DNA of 64,000 bases from an uncultured Chlamydia sp. (lineage in GTDB: Bacteria > Chlamydiota > Chlamydiia > Chlamydiales > Simkaniaceae). The stretch covers positions 248,001 through 312,000 of the forward strand of contig CAMGYI010000002.1 in assembly GCA_946127115.1 (NCBI GenBank). Direction: 5' to 3'. A program made the position numbers and the translations under genes. Numbering within the stretch: the stretch's first letter is position 1; each line of letters starts with the position of its first letter. Below the pieces are notes generated by a model that saw only the letters and a list, made by a program, of their open reading frames with translations, was not told the origin of the DNA and did no database searches. Shown here piece after piece: positions 19,138-30,003 of this stretch.

Positions 19138-22100
19138 ATGAAAAAAACTAACAAACAGGACAAACTGTCTAAAGAAAAGGCAGTGCAATTTGAAAGGGAG
19201 CAGTTCGAGGAGTACTACGTTTGGCTTCAAGAACATATGCCTGATGGCTTTTTCAAAGAGATTGAGCCTGATCAATATATGCTAATTGCCCACTACCTGA
19301 TGGGTTTTCCGCTTTTAGATTATTATTGCCAAATCACTCTGAAGAATGAATCCTTTGTCTTGATCCTAGACTCCCCCGACGTTGACATGAAGATCCTTAA
19401 GAATTTTAACCTGCATGGGATCAAAAATTATCACACCTTTATCTCTGATAAGCCTCCCCCCTTTCCTGGGATCAAGAAGCGCCTACTCATCGCGCGGATA
19501 TTTTTTACCTCTTATGAAAATCGAAAAACAAAGAAAGCCTCTGACCTATTAAGCAAAGAGCGGAGGAGTGAAATCTATTCCTCTCTAAATGAAATTGATG
19601 CAAGTATCTCAAAGGAGGAATATGAAGGACTTGTTAGCTCAATTGACCCTCTTTTCTTGCGTTCTTTATCGAACGACCGGCTTGTTTTGGCACTTCATAT
19701 GTTTCATAGAGCCCGCACACGAGACTACTGCCAATATGAAGTCCGCTACAACGAAGAGTGGAAGAAGAAAAAGGGAGAAACCCCTTCCATGCAGATTGTG
19801 ATTGCATGGAGGAATACCCCAAAATACCGATTTCTATACCGCCTTGCTAAAATGATTTTTCGGCACAAATTAAAAATCATGCGAGTAACGGCCTCGTATG
19901 CCGACCCATACAGTAATAACAGCATTCTAATCATGTCACTAGGACTTCATGGAATTAAGGAGAAAGCAGCATGGGACGAAGCAGATATCGACGACTTTCT
20001 GAAGGAACTGGTCACTCTAAAGTATTTTCTGGACGGAGACGAAATCGAAAAAGTATTCGTACAGCCCGGTCTTCTGAGGGGAAACATCGGGAATCTTTTA
20101 AGAGCTACGGCCAGCTTTGTACATCAAACACTCGTTCACGCCGACCTCAATCTATACACGCTGAGTAATGTCATGGAAGCTCTGTGCCGACACCCAGAAC
20201 TAACAGTTCAGATCTGCAAAGCATTTGAACAAAAATTTCATCCCGAGCAAAAGAATCAAGATGAGTACCATCGCTCTAGAGAAAAATTCATGATGCTCGT
20301 CAATCACCTGGATACAGGAAATGAGTTTTATGACACTAGACGGAAAAATATTCTGAAGCAGGCGATGCATTTTATCGACTACTGCCTTAAAAACAACTTC
20401 TATCGAAATAACAAGAGTGCCCTTTGCTTTCGTTTGGATCCGAAATATCTTAACTACGTTCCCTATAACCGACGGGAGAAATTCCCAGAACTTCCCTATG
20501 GAGTTTTCTTCACACAAGGAATGCATTTCATTGGGTTTCATATCCGGTTTAAGGATCTTTCACGAGGAGGCCTACGCACAGTATTCCCTCAACGATATGA
20601 GCAGATGGTCGTCGAAAGAAACAACGTCTTTTTAGAATGTTATAACCTTGCCCTCACGCAACAAAAGAAAAATAAGGATATTCCCGAAGGAGGTTCCAAA
20701 GGGGTTATTTTTCTTGAACCATATGACCAACTCCTTACCGAAGTTCAAATCTACCGAAAAGAGTTGAAGGTTGCAGGACTTGAAGAAGGAGAGATTGAAG
20801 AGACAATCAAAACCTACAAGGTACAGCAAAAGATCGAATATCTCTACCAAACACAACGGGCCTTTGTTCATAGCTTGTTAACCCTTGTAAATTGCCTCGA
20901 AGATGGAACACTAAAGGCAAAACACATGGTTGACTATTGGAAAAAGCCTGAGTATATTTATCTCGGTCCAGACGAAAATATGCATAATGTCATGATCGAG
21001 TGGATTGCTAGCTATAGCAAACGGTGCAGATATAAGCCGGGAATTGCTTTCATCTCTAGTAAACCAATTGTAGGAATCAACCATAAAAAGTATGGTGTTA
21101 CCTCTCTTGGGATCAATGTCTACATGCAATCAGTTCTTCGCTACATGGAAATCGATCCCAAAAAAGATCCTTTCACCATTAAAATCTCAGGGGGCCCTGA
21201 CGGAGATGTCGCTGGGAACCAGATCATCAACCTATATAAGCATTTCCCGAGCACAGCTAAGCTCCTCGCAATTACTGATGTTTCAGGAACAATTTTTGAT
21301 CCCAAAGGGCTTGACTTATCAATCCTTGCTGACTTGTTTAATGAGGTGAAACCGCTTGCTGTATACCCTCCAAAAAAACTCAATGATGGGGGATTTTTGC
21401 TCGATCTTCAAACAAAAAAAGAACAAACCGCTTTTGCACAAAAAACCCTTTGCTGGAAAAAAGAGCGGGGCAAGCTTGTTGAAAGTTGGCTTTCAGGAAG
21501 TGATATGAACCACCTCTTTCGCCATAACCTACATCAAGTCGAAACCGATATTTTCATCCCTGCAGGAGGACGCCCTAGAACCCTTAACGAAAACAACTAC
21601 CAAGACTTTCTCGTAAAGGGCAAACCTTCTTCAAGAGCCATCGTTGAAGGAGCAAATCTTTATCTCACTCCAAATGCGCGGAGAGAACTCGAAAAATTGG
21701 GTGTCATTATTATCAAAGACAGCTCGGCAAACAAAGGAGGAGTCATCTGCTCTTCAATGGAAATCCTAGCAGGACTCACAACGACAGAGGAAGAGTTCCT
21801 TCTAGAGAAAAGCTCTCTCATGACTCAAATATTAGGGATTATCGAGGAAAAATCCCGCGATGAAGCAGAACTTCTTCTCAGATCTCGAGATGAAACAGGA
21901 GAATACCTCACTGACCTCTCTGATAAAGTTTCGGAAAGGATCAATACCTATACGTATGAGCTCCTTGATTATCTAGAAGGTCTTCCACTTGCCTCCCATC
22001 CTGACGATCCGCTTGTAAAAGCACTACTAAATTTTTGCCCTCCTCTGCTTGCAGATAAGTACCGCAAAAGAATCATTCAAGATATTCCAGAGATTCATAA

Positions 22101-22257
22101 AAAGGCAATTATTGCCTGTTTCTTCGCCTCCCGTCTCGTTTATAAGAAGGGACTCAGATGGTCTCCCTCAATCGTCGATGTTCTTCCCTTAATTGCTTCA
22201 GACCCCAAAATCACCTTACCCTCTTTACAAAATCATAATTTCCAAATCCTTGGCTAG
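19138..22257 (+). CDS. Large NAD-dependent glutamate dehydrogenase
   Basis: RFKDLSRGGLRTVFPQRYEQ, DIPEGGSKGVIFL, GPDGDVAGNQIINLYK, EGANLYLTPNARRELEKLGVIIIKDSSANKGGVICSS; length matches the roughly 1040 aa GDH class. Confidence 0.9.
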   Translation: MKKTNKQDKLSKEKAVQFEREQFEEYYVWLQEHMPDGFFKEIEPDQYMLIAHYLMGFPLLDYYCQITLKNESFVLILDSPDVDMKILKNFNLHGIKNYHTFISDKPPPFPGIKKRLLIARIFFTSYENRKTKKASDLLSKERRSEIYSSLNEIDASISKEEYEGLVSSIDPLFLRSLSNDRLVLALHMFHRARTRDYCQYEVRYNEEWKKKKGETPSMQIVIAWRNTPKYRFLYRLAKMIFRHKLKIMRVTASYADPYSNNSILIMSLGLHGIKEKAAWDEADIDDFLKELVTLKYFLDGDEIEKVFVQPGLLRGNIGNLLRATASFVHQTLVHADLNLYTLSNVMEALCRHPELTVQICKAFEQKFHPEQKNQDEYHRSREKFMMLVNHLDTGNEFYDTRRKNILKQAMHFIDYCLKNNFYRNNKSALCFRLDPKYLNYVPYNRREKFPELPYGVFFTQGMHFIGFHIRFKDLSRGGLRTVFPQRYEQMVVERNNVFLECYNLALTQQKKNKDIPEGGSKGVIFLEPYDQLLTEVQIYRKELKVAGLEEGEIEETIKTYKVQQKIEYLYQTQRAFVHSLLTLVNCLEDGTLKAKHMVDYWKKPEYIYLGPDENMHNVMIEWIASYSKRCRYKPGIAFISSKPIVGINHKKYGVTSLGINVYMQSVLRYMEIDPKKDPFTIKISGGPDGDVAGNQIINLYKHFPSTAKLLAITDVSGTIFDPKGLDLSILADLFNEVKPLAVYPPKKLNDGGFLLDLQTKKEQTAFAQKTLCWKKERGKLVESWLSGSDMNHLFRHNLHQVETDIFIPAGGRPRTLNENNYQDFLVKGKPSSRAIVEGANLYLTPNARRELEKLGVIIIKDSSANKGGVICSSMEILAGLTTTEEEFLLEKSSLMTQILGIIEEKSRDEAELLLRSRDETGEYLTDLSDKVSERINTYTYELLDYLEGLPLASHPDDPLVKALLNFCPPLLADKYRKRIIQDIPEIHKKAIIACFFASRLVYKKGLRWSPSIVDVLPLIASDPKITLPSLQNHNFQILG

Positions 22258-22310
22258 ATCTTTTTTTTCATTTAATAAGTTATTTATATTAAGCTATTTA
22301 AAATAATTAA

Positions 22311-22337
22311 TAAGCACTCTATTTGATAGAGTGCTAG
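22311..22337 (+). promoter_or_regulatory. CIRCE operator (HrcA binding site)
   Basis: taAGCACTC-N9-GAGTGCTag: perfect 7 bp inverted repeat with a 9 bp spacer, 66 bp upstream of hrcA. Confidence 0.93.
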
Positions 22338-22402
22338 TTTTCGATTGCCTAGGTAGAGCTCCTTATGCTATATTAGCAATAAGATAAGGAGATTGCTACT
22401 GT

Positions 22403-23545
22403 ATGGCAGCAAAGAGAAAGCAAAGAGCTGAGAAAGAACGAGACGTCCTCCTGGGCCTTGTCGAACTCTATCTTTTGACGGCGAAACCTGTGGGTTCAAA
22501 TACCCTCAAGGAAAATGGCTTCGAAAACATCAGCTCAGCCACTATCCGAAATTACTTTGCCAACCTCGAAAAAGAAGGCTATCTGGCGCAGCAACATGCA
22601 TCAGGTGGGCGTATTCCAACTATAGAGGCCTACAAACTCTATGCAAATTTTCATATCAACAGTCGTCAAATCGACCCTAAAGAATTATCTCTTTTGAAGA
22701 ACGAGCTCGATCAAGATACGCGAGAGATCGCTAGCTACTTGCAAAATGGAGCGGAGCTTCTCAGCAATCATACACAAGGGGCTGTGTTTCTATCAGCACC
22801 CCGCTTTGATCAAGACATCATTATCGATATCAAGATTATTGGAATTGACGCTAAGCGATGCCTTATTGTGGTCATCACCGACTTTGGGCTCGTTCATACT
22901 GAAATTCTTTATCCTCCAAAAAAACTCAGCAGCTTCTCTCTAAAAAGAATTGAAAGTTATTTTCATTTCCGTCTCACAGGACTCGATCGCCCAAAGATAA
23001 ACCAGGAAGAAGAGGAGCTTGCTTCCAATTTTTATAACGAAATTATGATGCGTCATATCGTTGGTTATTCAAATTTTAGTGCCATCGATATTTACAAAAC
23101 AGGGTTTTCTAAACTCATCCGTTTTCCTGAATTTCAAGATGCTAGCGTTTTAGCAACTGGGTTATCGATTTTTGAAAATAATTCTTTTATGCGCAAACTC
23201 CTAGGACGATGTACCCGAGAGGGAAATCTAAAAGTGTGGATTGGAGATGATCTCCACCACCTTTCTGCCTCTATAGCGCAAAGCAGTATCATCGCTATCC
23301 CTTATTATATCCACGGAAAGGCAGTTGGAGCCATTGCCCTTCTTGGACCCATACGTATGCCTTACCCAAAATTATTTGGAATTCTTCGTGCTTTTTCACA
23401 AATTTTAAGCGAAGTGCTGACACGTAATCTCTATAAGTATAAAATTACCTACCGACAACCAAAATCTGAGCAAGTTGAAATGCAAACTACGTCTCCAAAA
23501 TTGATCGAGCAAGATGACCCATTGCAACTTGAAGATAAAACCTAG
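22403..23545 (+). CDS. hrcA: Heat-inducible transcription repressor HrcA
   Basis: VGSNTLKENGFENISSATIRNYFANLEKEGYLAQQHASGGRIPT; first gene of the hrcA-grpE-dnaK cluster. Confidence 0.95.
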   Translation: MAAKRKQRAEKERDVLLGLVELYLLTAKPVGSNTLKENGFENISSATIRNYFANLEKEGYLAQQHASGGRIPTIEAYKLYANFHINSRQIDPKELSLLKNELDQDTREIASYLQNGAELLSNHTQGAVFLSAPRFDQDIIIDIKIIGIDAKRCLIVVITDFGLVHTEILYPPKKLSSFSLKRIESYFHFRLTGLDRPKINQEEEELASNFYNEIMMRHIVGYSNFSAIDIYKTGFSKLIRFPEFQDASVLATGLSIFENNSFMRKLLGRCTREGNLKVWIGDDLHHLSASIAQSSIIAIPYYIHGKAVGAIALLGPIRMPYPKLFGILRAFSQILSEVLTRNLYKYKITYRQPKSEQVEMQTTSPKLIEQDDPLQLEDKT

Positions 23546-23556
23546 GAGCCCAAACG

Positions 23557-24135
23557 TTGGAAGATAAGCCGCAAGGAAAACCTCAAGAAGAGTCCCAAGA
23601 AGCAGAAGAAATCATCGATGAAATCGATGAAACGGAAGGCTTAAAACAACAGATTAAAGAAGAGCAGGAAAAATATCTCCGCTCTCTTGCAGATATGGAA
23701 AACTCGCGCAAACGCATGCAAAAGGAAAAGCATGATTCCACCCGCTTTGCAGTGGAAAATGTGATTGGAGAATTTCTTTCCCCTCTAGATAACCTTGAGA
23801 ATGCTTTAAGTTTTGTCCATCAAGCATCCGAAGAAACACAAACGTGGGCAAAGGGATTTGAGATGATCCTCACCCAATTTAAAGATGTATTATCGGGTCA
23901 CAAAGTTATCCCCTATACTTCCGAAGGAGTACCCTTTGATCCTCACCTTCATGAAGTATTAGAACTCGAAGAAACCGACAAACATGCGGATGGATTGATC
24001 CTCCAAGAGTTCGTTAAGGGATATAAATGCGGGGACCGTATCCTCCGTCCCGCGCGGGTCAAAATTGCCAAAGCGCCAAAGAAAGAAAGCATTAAAAAAG
24101 AATCAGAACAAACTAACAATCAGGGAGATAACTAA
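23557..24135 (+). CDS. grpE: Nucleotide exchange factor GrpE (TTG start)
   Basis: [19 protein letters not shown]..., [27 protein letters not shown]; between hrcA and dnaK. Confidence 0.95.
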   Translation: MEDKPQGKPQEESQEAEEIIDEIDETEGLKQQIKEEQEKYLRSLADMENSRKRMQKEKHDSTRFAVENVIGEFLSPLDNLENALSFVHQASEETQTWAKGFEMILTQFKDVLSGHKVIPYTSEGVPFDPHLHEVLELEETDKHADGLILQEFVKGYKCGDRILRPARVKIAKAPKKESIKKESEQTNNQGDN

Positions 24136-24137
24136 AT

Positions 24138-26075
24138 ATGACTAAGAAAAGAAAAGTCATTGGAATTGACCTCGGAACCACGAATTCCTGCGTCGCTGTG
24201 ATGGAAGGGGGGTCAGCAAAGGTCATTGCAAACGCCGAAGGAACACGAACAACACCCTCTATCGTCTCCTATAAGGATGGGGAAAGACTCGTTGGAATTC
24301 CAGCAAAGAGACAAGCGGTCACCAATCCAGAAAAAACCCTTTACTCTACTAAGCGGTTTATTGGACGGAAGTTCACAGAGGTCGAATCTGAAATCAAAAC
24401 CGTTCCTTACAAAGTGGTCTCCAGCAGCAATGGAGATGCCGTCTTTGAAGTGGATGGAAAAAATCTTACACCCGAAGAAGTGGGTGCTCAAATTCTAAAA
24501 AAAATGAAAGAAACGGCCGAAGAATACCTAGGAGAAACTGTTGACGAGGCAGTGATTACTGTTCCCGCTTACTTTAATGATTCGCAACGTCAATCAACAA
24601 AAGATGCCGGTAAAATTGCTGGGCTTGATGTCAAGCGGATCATCCCTGAGCCAACAGCGGCAGCCCTTGCGTATGGTCTAGACAAAAAGGGTGGCGACAA
24701 GAAGATTGCCGTCTTTGACCTTGGTGGAGGAACCTTTGATATCTCAATCCTTGAAATTGGGGATGGCGTTTTTGAAGTACTGGCTACCAATGGAGATACT
24801 CATCTTGGTGGAGATGACTTCGATAACGTTGTGATTAACTGGATACTCGAAGAATTTAAAAAAGACTGTGGGATCGATCTTTCCAAAGATAAGATGTCTC
24901 TTCAACGGATTAAAGATGCGGCGGAGAAATCTAAGATTGAACTTTCTGGAACCCAGCAAACCGAGATCAATCAACCCTTTATTACCATGGATGCAAGTGG
25001 ACCTAAACACTTAGCGCTGACACTTACTCGCTCTAAATTTGAAAATCTTGCTTCTAGTTTGGTTGAAAGGTGTATCCAGCCCTGTCTTGATGCCTTAAAA
25101 GACTCTCGTCTTTCCAAAGAAGCGATTGACGATGTTCTCCTAGTGGGTGGAATGAGTAGAATGCCTGCAGTGCAAATAAAGGTTAAGGAAATTTTTGGGA
25201 GAGAACCTCATAAGGGGGTCAATCCCGATGAAGTTGTTGCAACAGGTGCAGCAATTCAAGGTGGGGTCTTAGCAGGGGATGTAAAGGATGTTCTTCTTCT
25301 TGATGTGATCCCTCTAACTCTTGGAATCGAAACACTTGGAGGAGTTTCGACTCCCCTGGTTGAAAGAAACACCACGATTCCAACCCAAAAAAAACAAGTC
25401 TTTTCGACAGCAATGGATAATCAGCCCGCCGTGACAATTGTGGTCCTTCAGGGGGAACGAAAAATGGCAAAGGACAACAAAGAAGTCGGACGATTCGACC
25501 TGACTGAAATCCCCCCTGCTGCACGTGGAACCCCGCAAATTGAAGTTGCCTTCGATATTGACGCTGACGGTATTCTTCATGTTTCTGCAAAAGATCTTGG
25601 CTCTGGTAAAGAACAAAAGATCAAGATCGAAGCAAAATCAGGGCTCGACGAGTCTGAAATCGAGCGCATGGTAAACGATGCGGAAGAGCATGCTGAAGAA
25701 GATAAGCAGAAAAAAGACGAAGTTGAAACACGCAACAAAGGGGATAGCCTTGTCTTCCAAGCTGAAAAATCTCTTAGCGATTATAAAGATAAACTGCCTG
25801 AGCATCTCACAAAAGAGATTCAAACACGGATCGATGCTTTAAAGAAAGCCCTTGAAGGGACTGATGCAAGCTCGATTTCTACTGCAACGGAGGATCTCAA
25901 TACCTATATCCAAAAGATTGGTGAAGAACTTCAAAAGCAAAGCGCTACCCAGCCTGGAGCAGAGGGCGGAGCACCTCCCCCTCCAGGAGAAGCACCTCAA
26001 CAGGAAGCCCAAAAAGATAAGGGCCCTGAGATCGAAGAAGCTGAAGTTGAAATCATCGATGAGGATGAAAACTAA
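24138..26075 (+). CDS. dnaK: Molecular chaperone DnaK
   Basis: [52 protein letters not shown], acidic C-terminus EIIDEDEN. Confidence 0.98.
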   Translation: MTKKRKVIGIDLGTTNSCVAVMEGGSAKVIANAEGTRTTPSIVSYKDGERLVGIPAKRQAVTNPEKTLYSTKRFIGRKFTEVESEIKTVPYKVVSSSNGDAVFEVDGKNLTPEEVGAQILKKMKETAEEYLGETVDEAVITVPAYFNDSQRQSTKDAGKIAGLDVKRIIPEPTAAALAYGLDKKGGDKKIAVFDLGGGTFDISILEIGDGVFEVLATNGDTHLGGDDFDNVVINWILEEFKKDCGIDLSKDKMSLQRIKDAAEKSKIELSGTQQTEINQPFITMDASGPKHLALTLTRSKFENLASSLVERCIQPCLDALKDSRLSKEAIDDVLLVGGMSRMPAVQIKVKEIFGREPHKGVNPDEVVATGAAIQGGVLAGDVKDVLLLDVIPLTLGIETLGGVSTPLVERNTTIPTQKKQVFSTAMDNQPAVTIVVLQGERKMAKDNKEVGRFDLTEIPPAARGTPQIEVAFDIDADGILHVSAKDLGSGKEQKIKIEAKSGLDESEIERMVNDAEEHAEEDKQKKDEVETRNKGDSLVFQAEKSLSDYKDKLPEHLTKEIQTRIDALKKALEGTDASSISTATEDLNTYIQKIGEELQKQSATQPGAEGGAPPPPGEAPQQEAQKDKGPEIEEAEVEIIDEDEN

Positions 26076-27217
26076 AGCTGCTCTAGCTGTTTGATGAGCG
26101 CGACTGCAGCAGGATGATGCAGTTCTCTCATCAAGCTTTCTGAAAGCTTGGTCACTCTATTTTTATGGAGGCCAAGCTTTTCTTTTAACTGAAGAACTTT
26201 CAAAACATGGGGATCTAAAACCTCTTCAGGCACCTGCATTAAAGCTTTAAAGACCTGAGGAATCAGCTCGGTCAAGATCAAATGAACATCATCATAACGG
26301 TGCGCACCGTAAAGGAGAAGGTCATGTCCCGCAAGAAGTGCTTTAATAGCGATTTCACCATGAGAGTAATATTCACTTAGTGCTTTCATATTCAAAGCAT
26401 CAGTAATGACAAGCCCTTGAAAACCCCACTCCTTTTTCAGGAGATCAGTAACAATAGGAATAGAAAGCGTTGCAGGAACCTCAGCATCAAGCGCAGGAAG
26501 CATGAGATGCCCCGTCATAATAGCATCCACACCAGAATCAATTGCTTTTCTAAATGGTACAAACTCGATTTTCTCTAAATGATCGCGAGAATGGGGAATT
26601 CGAGGAAGCCCTTTGTGAGAATCGACGTCGGTATCACCATGTCCAGGAAAATGTTTTGCGCAAGTCAAAACGCCTCCCTTATGCATCCCCTTTATCATGG
26701 AGACGGCACAGGAAGCAACAGCTTCGGGGTCAGCGCCAAACGAGCGAACTCCAATAATAGGATTGTCAGGGTTATTGTTGATATCAACAACAGGAGCAAA
26801 GTTCAGATGGATCCCCACTTGATGACATTGCTTTCCAATCCAAACCCCTACCTCCTCAATTTTTTCGGGATGGAGGCCAAGAACACCATTTTTGGGAAAG
26901 GACAACGTGTCTTCCATCCGCATCCCTAGCCCCCATTCGGCATCTCCGGTGCATAAAAGGGGAATTTTTGCATTATTTTGAAGGATATTGAGAAAAGGGA
27001 TTTGTTGAAGAGGGTGCCCCTGCTTCACTAAGATTCCCCCGATATGGTAGCTCTGAAGCGTCTTGCGAAGGGTTTCGCTTTCATAAAGGGGGCAGGCTGG
27101 AACAACGATCAACTGGCCAATTTTTTCTTGAAGCGAGAGCTCAGACAAAGTCCTTTCCGCCCATCCTCCGTGGAGAGCTACAACAAAAATTGTAAGCAAA
27201 ACAAAAACTTTATACAT
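26072..27217 (-). CDS. Glycoside hydrolase family 3 (beta-N-acetylhexosaminidase, NagZ-like)
   Basis: [61 protein letters not shown]; signal-like N-terminus. Confidence 0.9.
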   Translation of the reverse strand: MYKVFVLLTIFVVALHGGWAERTLSELSLQEKIGQLIVVPACPLYESETLRKTLQSYHIGGILVKQGHPLQQIPFLNILQNNAKIPLLCTGDAEWGLGMRMEDTLSFPKNGVLGLHPEKIEEVGVWIGKQCHQVGIHLNFAPVVDINNNPDNPIIGVRSFGADPEAVASCAVSMIKGMHKGGVLTCAKHFPGHGDTDVDSHKGLPRIPHSRDHLEKIEFVPFRKAIDSGVDAIMTGHLMLPALDAEVPATLSIPIVTDLLKKEWGFQGLVITDALNMKALSEYYSHGEIAIKALLAGHDLLLYGAHRYDDVHLILTELIPQVFKALMQVPEEVLDPHVLKVLQLKEKLGLHKNRVTKLSESLMRELHHPAAVALIKQLEQL

Positions 27218-27515
27218 AATAAACCCCTGCTATTTGGTATACTTCTCGTTAAATAGGTCTTGAACATACTAAATATTAGGGGGAAATGTCAATAGCTGTA
27301 CTTAAATCCTTCCCTCCAATTGGTGCTGAATACCAGGAAATTTTCCCTGAAAAAGGAGCTTTTGAATTAGATTTCTAATATTTTCAATTATCTTGGTAGT
27401 TTTTTCTTTGCCTAAGCTCCGAAACAACTCAAGTCGACTCCACTTCACCGCAATATAGAAGTTGAAAGATTTGTTAACTATATCGTCAATATACAGTTAG
27501 ATCTAATCTAAAAAA

Positions 27516-29309
27516 TTAAGAAATTCTTTTTTCAAGATTATTGAGTTCTTCGAGAATGCTTTCTGGAAAATTCCCTCCGAAAAGCTTATAATATTCGCGA
27601 AGCCCTTTCACCTCTTCCTTCCAAAGAGATGGATCGACTTCAAAGAGCTCTTTTGAAGCCTTAAAACCTTTAGGAACCAAGCCAACAGGACTGTCGGTTG
27701 CTTCCCCAATTCCTTCACACCGCTCAAAAATCCACTTTAAAACATAAATATTCTCCCCAAACCCTGGCCATAGAAACTCTCCATTTTTCCCTTTCTGAAA
27801 CCAGTTTACATGGTAGATTTTCGGAGCTTTGGATCCAAGGAGCTCTCCCATCTCAAGCCAATGATCGAAATAGTCTCCCATATTGTAACCACAAAAGGGA
27901 AGCATCGCAAAAGGATCATGGCGAAGCGCCCCAATCTTTCCAGCTGCAGCAGCTGTCATTTCTGATGAAAGAGACGTTCCCAAAAAGGTACCGTGTTTCC
28001 AAGAGAAACTTTCAATTACAAGAGGGAGAACACTTTCTCTCCGCCCTCCAAAAATAATCCCAGAAATCGGGACACCATTCACATCTTCGAAAGCAGGGTC
28101 GATAACAGGGCACTGCTTGGCAGGAGCGGTAAATCGAGAGTTCGGGTGAGCTGCTTTTTCTTTTGAATCAATAGTCCAATCTCTTCCTTTCCAATCGGTC
28201 AAATGATCCGGGGGAGTCTCACTCATCCCTTCCCACCATACATCACCATCATCAGTAAGGGCAACATTGGTAAAGATCGAATGACTCTTCATCGACTCCA
28301 TCGCATTCGGATTGGAATCATAAGAGGTTCCTGGAGCTACACCAAAAAAACCATTTTCAGGGTTGATCGCATAAAGGCGTCCATCAGAGCCAATTTTCAT
28401 CCAGGCAATGTCATCCCCAACGCATTCAACCTTCCATCCAGCAAGAGGGGATTTTAACATCGCCAAATTTGTTTTTCCACAAGCACTTGGAAAAGCCGCA
28501 ACAAAATATAGCTTCTTTCCTTCAGGATTCGTGATTCCGACAATGAGCATATGCTCTGCCATCCATTTCTCATCGCGCGCCTTTGCAGAAGCGATTCGAA
28601 GAGCTAAACACTTTTTGCCCAGTAGAGCATTGCCCCCATACCCACTTCCATAGGACCAAATCTCTCGCTTTTCGGGGAAATGTACAATGTATTTGCTATC
28701 AGCTCTACAGGGCCAAAAAGAGTCCTTCTCTCCCTTCTCAAGTGGGACTCCCACTGAATGAAGACACGGGACAAAATCGCCATCGGTCCCTAAAACCTCA
28801 AGCGCTTTTCTTCCCATTCGTGTCATAATAAATGTATTTGCAACGACATAGGGACTATCGGTGATCTGCACTCCTATCATAGAAAGAGCCGAGCCAAAAG
28901 GCCCCATGCTAAAAGGGATGATATACATCTTTCTTCCCTTCATGCACCCCTTGAAAAGACCGGTCAGGGTCTGCTTCATCTTCTTTGGTTCTTCCCAGTT
29001 GTTGGTCGGTCCCGCATCCTCTTCCCTAAGGGAGCAAATGAAAGTGCGATCTTCTACACGTGCAACATCCTCAGGGTCAGAGCGACACCAATATGATTTG
29101 GGACGCTTTGAAAGAGGAACAAAAGCCCCTGTATCCACAAGCCCTTGACAAATCGCATCATGCTCTGCCAAAGAGCCATCACAAAGCTGAACGCTGTTGG
29201 GCTGACAGAGCTTTTCCATATCTTCGATCCAAACGACTAGACGCATATGCTTCATCTCCATATCTCCCCCCCATACCATATCGCAAATACTAGTCGAAAG
29301 AAAAACCAT
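27516..29309 (-). CDS. pckG: Phosphoenolpyruvate carboxykinase (GTP)
   Basis: [69 protein letters not shown]. Confidence 0.95.
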   Translation of the reverse strand: MVFLSTSICDMVWGGDMEMKHMRLVVWIEDMEKLCQPNSVQLCDGSLAEHDAICQGLVDTGAFVPLSKRPKSYWCRSDPEDVARVEDRTFICSLREEDAGPTNNWEEPKKMKQTLTGLFKGCMKGRKMYIIPFSMGPFGSALSMIGVQITDSPYVVANTFIMTRMGRKALEVLGTDGDFVPCLHSVGVPLEKGEKDSFWPCRADSKYIVHFPEKREIWSYGSGYGGNALLGKKCLALRIASAKARDEKWMAEHMLIVGITNPEGKKLYFVAAFPSACGKTNLAMLKSPLAGWKVECVGDDIAWMKIGSDGRLYAINPENGFFGVAPGTSYDSNPNAMESMKSHSIFTNVALTDDGDVWWEGMSETPPDHLTDWKGRDWTIDSKEKAAHPNSRFTAPAKQCPVIDPAFEDVNGVPISGIIFGGRRESVLPLVIESFSWKHGTFLGTSLSSEMTAAAAGKIGALRHDPFAMLPFCGYNMGDYFDHWLEMGELLGSKAPKIYHVNWFQKGKNGEFLWPGFGENIYVLKWIFERCEGIGEATDSPVGLVPKGFKASKELFEVDPSLWKEEVKGLREYYKLFGGNFPESILEELNNLEKRIS

Positions 29310-29383
29310 CTCAGGTTACGAAGTAATCATATTATTTCTGGAATGATATTTCATAAGTTAGCCCATTCTCTTGTGCATAACTG

Positions 29384-29600
29384 TCAAACATGACTAGGGA
29401 CGCTAACAAACCAGTTCCAAGCCTGACAACAAGCATCTAAGATTGTCTGACATCCATCATAAAGACAACTTACTAACCAGTTATCTCTAAGGTTTTTCCA
29501 AACTTACTCAACTAGATTTAATCCAGGCGATACTGGAGGAAGAGGAGACAGGGTAAGGTTATCGAAGATTCTCACTTTTCTTGCCTTGTTTAAAAAGAGA
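29384..29600 (-). pseudogene. Remnant of an IS630-family transposase C-terminus
   Basis: Reverse-strand hand translation: LNKARKVRIFDNLTLSPLPPVSPGLNLVE*VWKNLRDNWLVSCLYDGCQTILDACCQAWNWFVSVPSHV*. Matches the IS630 pattern 'LPPYSPELNPIE..W..LR.NW......Y..I...CCEAWN', with an internal stop and no N-terminal half. Confidence 0.85.
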
Positions 29601-30003
29601 GATTGCTATCTCACCATGTCAAATTACATCATGAATTTTCATTTCAGAAAATATATTACTTCAAAATAATTTAACATTTAGTATTTCGCTTCTAAAAAAG
29701 AGATCACCCAGAAAATAATGATGCTAATGTATAGGATAGCTATTCTTTTTTTACCCAATGGTTCTATACGCGAATCGGACTGATTGGCTCTTCGGTTCTG
29801 ATATCCCTAAAGCTAACGAGTTCGATTGCCCTCAGCACTGCGGAAAATGGGAATCAGGAAATTGAGCATTGATAGCTACATCAACCTGTGTTGCGACTTC
29901 CAGATTATCTGAATCAAGGACACCGTTAATACTAATCCGTTGTCGAACCCATTGAAAGATTGTGAAAGAATTCATTGACTATTACACCTTGCCTTATCAG
30001 GTC

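Noticed and set aside
25219-25590. 123 aa Gln/Arg-rich minus-strand ORF
   Set aside because: Antisense within dnaK; composition reflects dnaK codons.
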